This document shows positions 51,758 through 64,000 of a DNA stretch of 64,000 nucleotides, piece by piece. Below the pieces are notes generated by a model. It was not told the origin of the DNA, made no database searches, and saw only the letters and a program-made list of their open reading frames with translations. Positions within the stretch are counted from its first letter, which is position 1. Each line of letters begins with the position of its first letter. The DNA comes from JAIBJN01 sp963811635 (lineage in GTDB: Bacteria > Actinomycetota > Thermoleophilia > Gaiellales > Gaiellaceae). The translations under genes were made by a program, and so were the position numbers. The stretch spans positions 1 through 64,000 of the forward strand of contig CAWESB010000016.1 of assembly GCA_963811635.1 (NCBI GenBank), given 5' to 3'.

Positions 51758-53154
51758 GCTTTCGCGCCCGGATCACGATCGCCGCGGCGGTGGCCGTTGC
51801 GGTCGCGGTGGCGGTCGCCTCCGTCGTCGCCTACCTCGCGGTCCGTAGCCAGCTCCGCGGGCAGGTCGACGACGCGCTCGCCGCCCGCACGCAGGTCGTG
51901 TCGCGAATCCCCATCGGCGTCGTGAGAACGAGCGAGGACCAGTTCTTCCTGCGCATCCCCGGCCCCGAGCTCGGCGGGCCCGGGGGCTACGTGCAGGTCT
52001 TCGGGCCCCAGGGCGCCATCCGTGCGCCCGGCGACGACCTCGCCCTTCCGGTGACCGACCGGACGCGGGAGGCGGCCGCCGGCTCAAGCGGGGCCTACTA
52101 CAGCGATGCCGAGGTCGCCGGGATCCACGTTCGCATCCTCACCACCCCGATCGACGAGGGTTACGTCGTCCAGATCGCGCGGCCGCTCACCGAGGTTGAT
52201 GCCTCGCTCGACCGGCTGCGGACGATCCTCATCCTCGTCGCGCTCGGGGGAATCGGGCTTGCGGCGGCGCTCGGCCTCGTTGTCGCGCGCACCGCGCTCG
52301 CGCCGGTCAAGCGCCTCACCGAGGCGACCGAAGAGGTGACCGAGACGCGCGATCTCTCGCGCCGCGTGGCCGACGAGGGGACCGATGAGCTCGGGCGGCT
52401 GGCGGCCAGCTTCAACACGATGCTCGCCTCGCTCGAGGACGCGGCGCTGAGCCAGCGGCGCTTCGTCGCCGACGCCTCGCACGAGCTCCGGACCCCGCTC
52501 ACGAGCCTCCGCACGAACATCGAGGTGCTCGCGCGCGCGGACGACCTGCCCGAGGACGAGCGCGAGCGCCTGCTCGCCGACGTCGTCGAGCAGCTCGCCG
52601 AGATGAGCGAGCTGGTCGCCGAGCTCGTTGCGCTCGACCGCGCCGAGGAGAGCCCCGACGCTCGCGAGGACGTCCGCCTCGACCTCGTCGCCGGCGAGGC
52701 GATCGAGTCCGCGCGGAGGAACCGGGGCGGCGTCACGTTCACTCCCGAGCTCGAGGAGTCGGTCGTCAGCGGGATCCCCGGCTCGATCGAGCGGGCGATC
52801 GGCAACCTGCTCGACAACGCCGCCAAGTGGAGCCCGTCGGGCGGCGAGGTGGAGGTGACCGTTCACGGCGGCGAGGTTGCCGTCCGCGACCATGGGCCCG
52901 GGATCGACGACTCCGATCTCCCGCACGTCTTCGACCGCTTCTACCGGGCGCCGTCGGCGCGCGGCCTTCCAGGCTCCGGGCTCGGGCTCGCGATCGTCCG
53001 CCAGGTCGCCGAGGCGCACGGCGGCACGGTGGTTGCCGAGCGTGCGGACGGCGGCGGCACGCGCGTCCGCCTGCGCTTCCCTCCGGGCGGGGAGAATGGC
53101 GCTTCGGCGCCCGCGAACACCCAGGGTCGCGAATCGGCCGATTCCGCGCTATAG
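51754..53154 (+). CDS. MprB-like sensor histidine kinase
   Basis: A 466-residue kinase. Helix 1 (ITIAAAVAVAVAVAVASVVA), a ~130-residue external sensor domain, and helix 2 (ILILVALGGIGLAAALGLVV) are followed by HAMP (RTALAPVKRLTEATEEVTET). The HisKA domain has His243 in ADASHELRTPLTSLR, and the ATPase domain has AIGNLLDNAAKWSP (N box), DHGPGIDDSDLPHVFDRFYR (G1/F box) and GSGLGLAIV (G2). ATG 51754 overlaps the regulator stop by 4 bp, so the two are coupled. The signal is probably envelope or cell-wall damage by analogy with MprB. Confidence 0.92.
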   Translation: MSFRARITIAAAVAVAVAVAVASVVAYLAVRSQLRGQVDDALAARTQVVSRIPIGVVRTSEDQFFLRIPGPELGGPGGYVQVFGPQGAIRAPGDDLALPVTDRTREAAAGSSGAYYSDAEVAGIHVRILTTPIDEGYVVQIARPLTEVDASLDRLRTILILVALGGIGLAAALGLVVARTALAPVKRLTEATEEVTETRDLSRRVADEGTDELGRLAASFNTMLASLEDAALSQRRFVADASHELRTPLTSLRTNIEVLARADDLPEDERERLLADVVEQLAEMSELVAELVALDRAEESPDAREDVRLDLVAGEAIESARRNRGGVTFTPELEESVVSGIPGSIERAIGNLLDNAAKWSPSGGEVEVTVHGGEVAVRDHGPGIDDSDLPHVFDRFYRAPSARGLPGSGLGLAIVRQVAEAHGGTVVAERADGGGTRVRLRFPPGGENGASAPANTQGRESADSAL

Positions 53155-53168
53155 TGGTCTTCCGACCA

Positions 53169-53220
53169 AGCGGTTTCCGCGCGCGTCGCGTTGCGCGGGG
53201 ACCGCTCGTCGTGCTACTCT
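53169..53220 (+). promoter_or_regulatory. Hairpin and possible promoter upstream of rpoB
   Basis: AGCGGT and CCGCGC at 53169-53182 pair with GCGCGG and ACCGCT at 53193-53206, with a 2x2 internal loop. Overlapping this, TTGCGC at 53191-53196 and TACTCT at 53215-53220 with an 18-nt spacer resemble a primary-sigma promoter. The hairpin may end the kinase transcript while the promoter serves rpoBC. Both readings are tentative. Confidence 0.4.
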
Positions 53221-53297
53221 TATCGGTCGCGCCGCTGTACTGCAGATTCTGCCTGTTCTTTTGTCGCTAGACCCTGCCTAGAGGGAGGTCTCCGTCC

Positions 53298-61512
<8,215 letters not shown>

Positions 61513-61531
61513 CCGACGTCGAAAGGCAGTG

Positions 61532-61567
61532 ACGACCGAGGGCGCCGGAAGCGGCGCCCTCGGTCGT
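61532..61567 (+). terminator. Terminator after rpoC
   Basis: A perfect 16-bp stem (ACGACCGAGGGCGCCG with CGGCGCCCTCGGTCGT) and GAAG tetraloop lie 20 bp after the rpoC stop, followed by TCT. This ends the rpoBC unit. Confidence 0.8.
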
Positions 61568-61581
61568 TCTATGCTGGCCGC

Positions 61582-62121
61582 GTGGTGGCCGCGATCCTCT
61601 GGGAGCTCAGCGGGGAGGGCAGCGAGCTCTGCGTGCTCGACCGGGAGGGCGCCGGCTGGAAGCTCGGCGGCACCGTCCTTGCGGTCGGGGAGAAGGGGCC
61701 GATCGAGATCCGCTACTCGGTCGTCGTCGACCGCGGCTGGGCCACCCGGGACGTCGACGTGCTGATCGCGTTCCCGAGCGGCGACGTCCACAGGCCGCTC
61801 GAGATCGGCGGTCTGTGGTCCGGCAAGGACAAGCCGCCCGAATTCTCGGACTGCGTCGACGTCGACCTCGGCTTCACCCCGGCCACCAACACGCTCCCGA
61901 TCCGCCGTCTCCGTCTCGCCGTCGGGGGAAAGCGCGAGATCGCCGTCGCCTGGCTGCGGTGGCCGGAGCTCCGCCTCGAGCGGGCGCTGCAGCGCTACGA
62001 GCGGCTGGCCGAGGACCGCTACCGCTACTCCTCGAACGGCTTCTCGGCCGAGCTGGTCGTCGACGAGCACGGGCTGGTCGTCGACTACGAGGGCCTCTGG
62101 CGCGCGATCGCGCGCGCGTAG
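61582..62121 (+). CDS. Putative glycolipid-binding domain protein
   Basis: A 179-residue protein matching the putative glycolipid-binding family (PA1994-like). It reads WELSGEGSELCVLDREGAGW, EIRYSVVVDRGWATRDVDVL, then CVDVDLGFTPATNTLPIRRL, the family hallmark, and AVAWLRWPELRLERALQRYE. Length is normal. GTG 61582 or 61585 could be the start. The fold resembles the lipoprotein-localisation factors LolA/LolB; the biological role is unproven. Confidence 0.85.
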   Translation: MVAAILWELSGEGSELCVLDREGAGWKLGGTVLAVGEKGPIEIRYSVVVDRGWATRDVDVLIAFPSGDVHRPLEIGGLWSGKDKPPEFSDCVDVDLGFTPATNTLPIRRLRLAVGGKREIAVAWLRWPELRLERALQRYERLAEDRYRYSSNGFSAELVVDEHGLVVDYEGLWRAIARA

Positions 62122-62268
62122 GTACCCGCCCCGATTTTCGCGCTCTTTGCGAGGACTTCGTGGGGCATCCCTCGAAAGGGGGATCGGCGGTGGCCCTGGG
62201 AAGCGTAGACTGGCTCGGTCGCAGGCGGAGTGGGTGCTCGAGGAGCCGTGCGGGGGCGCCGCGACGAG

Positions 62269-62277
62269 TTATCCACA
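62269..62277 (+). promoter_or_regulatory. Single perfect DnaA box
   Basis: TTATCCACA matches the consensus DnaA box exactly, and TGATCCACA follows directly. Only this close pair is seen, with no AT-rich unwinding region and no dnaA or dnaN nearby, so it is not an origin. It may titrate DnaA or be coincidental. Confidence 0.35.
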
Positions 62278-62303
62278 TGATCCACAGCGACGTGGGGAGG
62301 AAC

Positions 62304-62486
62304 GTGACTGGACCCGGTGAACGCGAGCGCCCGCCTGCCGACGAGCAGGCGACGACGACCCCACCAGGCCACTTCCTCTCGCAGGAGCTGGAGTCCGACT
62401 GCGCGCGCTTCCTCGAGGACGTGCGCACGCTCGTCCGGCGCCGAGAGCAGGTCTCGGCCGCCGTCGGCTTCGGCGCGCACCGCTAG
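62304..62486 (+). CDS. Small protein of unknown function
   Basis: A 60-residue frame from GTG 62304 (ATG 62277 is an upstream alternative) after GGGGAGG. A polar start is followed by a helix (LSQELESDCARFLEDVRTLVRRREQV) whose pattern of leucines and charges is protein-like. It ends convergent with the diguanylate cyclase, overlapping its stop by 4 bp. I do not recognise it, and it may be spurious. Confidence 0.4.
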   Translation: MTGPGERERPPADEQATTTPPGHFLSQELESDCARFLEDVRTLVRRREQVSAAVGFGAHR

Positions 62487-63661
62487 CCGGAGCCCGGCTC
62501 GAGCGCCCAGCCGCCGGGTGGGCCCTCCGCCTGCTGCACCTGGCCCTTGCCGCCTTCCTTGGCGCGGTAGAGGGCGTCGTCGGCACGCTGGAAGAGCGCG
62601 ACCGCGTCGTCCTCGGGCCTGAGCTCGGCGATCCCCGCGGAGAGGCGCACCCGCTCGGCCGGGCCGGAGGCCCCCGAGCCGACCGCGAACTGGATACGCC
62701 GGTAGAGCTGCTCGGCGTCCCGCGCCCCGGCCTCCGGGAGCACGACCGCGAACTCGTCGCCGCCCACGCGGCAGGCAATGTCAGACTGCCGCACGGCCCC
62801 GTGCAGCCGTTCGGCGACGGCCGCGAGCACGTCGTCGCCCGCCAGGTGGCCGAGCCGGTCGTTCCATTCCTTGAAGTCGTCGATGTCGAGGATGATCAGC
62901 GCCAGCCCGCGCTCGTAGCGCTGGGCCCGGGCGCTTTCGCGCTCGAGGGTCTCGTGGAAGTAGCGGCGGTTGTGCAGGCCGGTGAGCGCGTCGATATCGG
63001 CGAGCTGCCGTGCCTCGCGGAACTCCTGGGCGTTCCTGATCGCGGGCGCGCTCGTCTGGGCCAGAGTCTCGAGGTCGGCGACCTCCTCGTCCTCGGGCAC
63101 CCGGTCGTCGCCGCGCCAGAAGACCGCCAGCGTCCCGATCGTCCCGATGTGCTCCTCCCGGAGAGGGACGGCGACACCGCCGCGGATGAGGTCGCCGCCG
63201 GGCTCGGGCCCGCCGGCGCCGAAGCGGTAGCTGATGCGGACGGCCCGCGCGCCGCCGGATGGGGAGGTGGAGACGGGTTGGCGCGCCGCCTCCTCGGCGG
63301 ACATCCCGAAGGTGGCGATGATCGGCGTCTCCTCCGTCTGCCGGACGACGGCCATGGCCGCGTCGATCCCGTCGGTCGAGGCCGCGGCCGCCAGGGTCCG
63401 CTCGAGGACGGCGTCGAGGTCGATCGACGTCGCGATCTCGGCCAGCCGCCGGGAGCGCTCCGTCTCGGCGCGCGCATCCTCGAGCGCGTCCTCGAGGACT
63501 TCGGGGGCCGTCTCGGCGTCCGGTCCCGCCGAAATCCCGTCGCTGCCGGTCCGCCGGAGCACGAGCGCGAGCAGCACGAGCGACGCCGTCAGGGCGAGGA
63601 CGGCCGCGCCGACGGCGAAGCCGACGGCGATCCAGGTGGCGGTGTCGGCAAGCGGAGGCAT
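62483..63661 (-). CDS. Diguanylate cyclase (membrane helix, GAF, GGDEF)
   Basis: A 392-residue c-di-GMP synthase. One N-terminal helix (WIAVGFAVGAAVLALTASLV) leads to a GAF-like sensor (LERTLAAAASTDGIDAAMAV to AQTSAPAIRNAQEFREA). The GGDEF domain starts DIDALTGLHNRRYFHE and has the intact active loop RVGGDEFAVVLPEA. The product-inhibition site RQSD lies exactly five residues before GGDEF, so activity should be feedback controlled. ATG 63661 is chosen because it begins the anchor helix. Confidence 0.92.
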   Translation of the reverse strand: MPPLADTATWIAVGFAVGAAVLALTASLVLLALVLRRTGSDGISAGPDAETAPEVLEDALEDARAETERSRRLAEIATSIDLDAVLERTLAAAASTDGIDAAMAVVRQTEETPIIATFGMSAEEAARQPVSTSPSGGARAVRISYRFGAGGPEPGGDLIRGGVAVPLREEHIGTIGTLAVFWRGDDRVPEDEEVADLETLAQTSAPAIRNAQEFREARQLADIDALTGLHNRRYFHETLERESARAQRYERGLALIILDIDDFKEWNDRLGHLAGDDVLAAVAERLHGAVRQSDIACRVGGDEFAVVLPEAGARDAEQLYRRIQFAVGSGASGPAERVRLSAGIAELRPEDDAVALFQRADDALYRAKEGGKGQVQQAEGPPGGWALEPGSG

Positions 63662-63734
63662 GTGTGGCCGCGACCCCAAGATACGCGGGCGGCGAGGCCG
63701 GGACAATCCCTGGCGGCAGCCCGCGTTCAGCTGC

Positions 63735-63784
63735 TAGCATGCCGCAAGGTTCGGCTTGGGCCCGCCCCACGCCGACCTTTTGTT
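63735..63784 (+). promoter_or_regulatory. Possible promoter element and hairpin in the rpsL leader
   Basis: TAGCAT at 63735-63740 could be a -10 element. AAGGTTCGGC at 63746-63755 pairs with GCCGACCTT at 63771-63779 (one bulge) and runs into TTTT, giving an attenuator-like hairpin about 50 bp before the rpsL start. No good -35 element is seen at the right distance. Confidence 0.3.
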
Positions 63785-63834
63785 GCGTCTAGGAGCCGTC
63801 CTAAGACACCTCGAGAGAGAAGGATCCGCACCGC

Positions 63835-64000
63835 GTGCCGACCGTGAATCAGCTCGTTCGGAAGGGTCGCAAGACCCCTCCCTCCAAGGTCAAGACACCC
63901 GCCCTCCGCGGCGCCCCGCAGAAGCGGGGAGTTTGCACGCGCGTGTACACGACGACGCCGAAGAAGCCGAACTCCGCGCTGCGCAAGGTGGCGCGGGTGC
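63835..64000 (+). CDS. rpsL: Ribosomal protein uS12, partial at right edge
   Basis: The first 55 codons from GTG 63835 read PTVNQLVRKGRKTPPSKVKT, then GVCTRVYTTTPKKPNSALRK. The KKPNSALRK loop contains the Lys whose replacement gives streptomycin resistance; here it is the sensitive form (K in TPKKPNS). The gene continues past the window and probably heads the rpsL-rpsG-fusA operon. Confidence 0.95.
   Translation, partial: MPTVNQLVRKGRKTPPSKVKTPALRGAPQKRGVCTRVYTTTPKKPNSALRKVARV

Noticed and set aside
62269..62286. Replication origin
   Set aside because: One box pair only, no dnaA/dnaN, no AT-rich region.

Overview
The window is GC-rich actinobacterial chromosome. Supporting signs are GTG and TTG starts on many core genes, a membrane-anchored BTAD/SARP regulator, MprAB-like and NarL-like two-component systems, and the order tRNA-Met, rpmG, secE, nusG, rplK, rplA, rplJ, rplL, then rpoB, rpoC and rpsL. 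The mix of families suggests the class Thermoleophilia (Gaiellales or Solirubrobacterales), but that is inference, because no 16S rRNA or species-diagnostic gene lies in the window.

Region 1 (1-7.5 kb) is decayed accessory DNA. It holds a MacB-type ABC exporter (ATPase plus FtsX permease) broken by many frameshifts, a truncated CPBP protease fragment, an isolated C-terminal tail of a second FtsX permease, a membrane-anchored alpha/beta hydrolase with one frameshift, an SRPBCC protein, an inverted partial copy of the membrane gene at 14.0 kb, and a 2TM protein. Region 2 (7.5-15 kb) looks like metal and redox handling. It has a multicopper oxidase with two heavy-metal-binding motifs inside it, a flavin monooxygenase, an MFS exporter with an overlapping CDF metal transporter, and small membrane proteins. 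A 790 bp gap there carries an array of TCTCA-N6/7-TGAGA dyads next to a truncated flavoprotein start. Region 3 (15-28 kb) has a PAP2 enzyme, a SARP regulator with an external beta-propeller divergent from an ABC solute-binding lipoprotein, a second membrane-anchored hydrolase, an MMPL exporter and a NarL-type two-component system.

Region 4 (28-44.4 kb) is mixed housekeeping and accessory metabolism: an arylsulfatase, two BBE-like FAD oxidases, a universal stress protein, a TauE exporter, an aldo/keto reductase, NfeD, a ClC channel, MBL-fold proteins, GT2, MOSC, an orphan ModA and an MBL-rhodanese sulfur enzyme. Region 5 (44.4-64 kb) is the transcription and translation core. An L10 leader with a terminator/antiterminator arrangement precedes rplJL. 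The rplL-rpoB gap holds a methyltransferase and an apparent envelope-stress module: a secreted helical protein, HtrA, and an MprAB-like pair. The control regions of that module share TNAGA elements spaced exactly 11 bp apart. After rpoC come a glycolipid-binding protein, a diguanylate cyclase and the start of rpsL.

Sequence-quality note: single-base indels interrupt genes that should work. There are two in rpoC, one in the MMPL gene, one in an FAD oxidase and probably one at 24.5 kb. Isolated frameshifts here are therefore best read as sequence errors. Only the dense cluster of lesions in the first 4 kb, together with the truncated fragments, points to real gene decay, and even that could partly be poor sequence.
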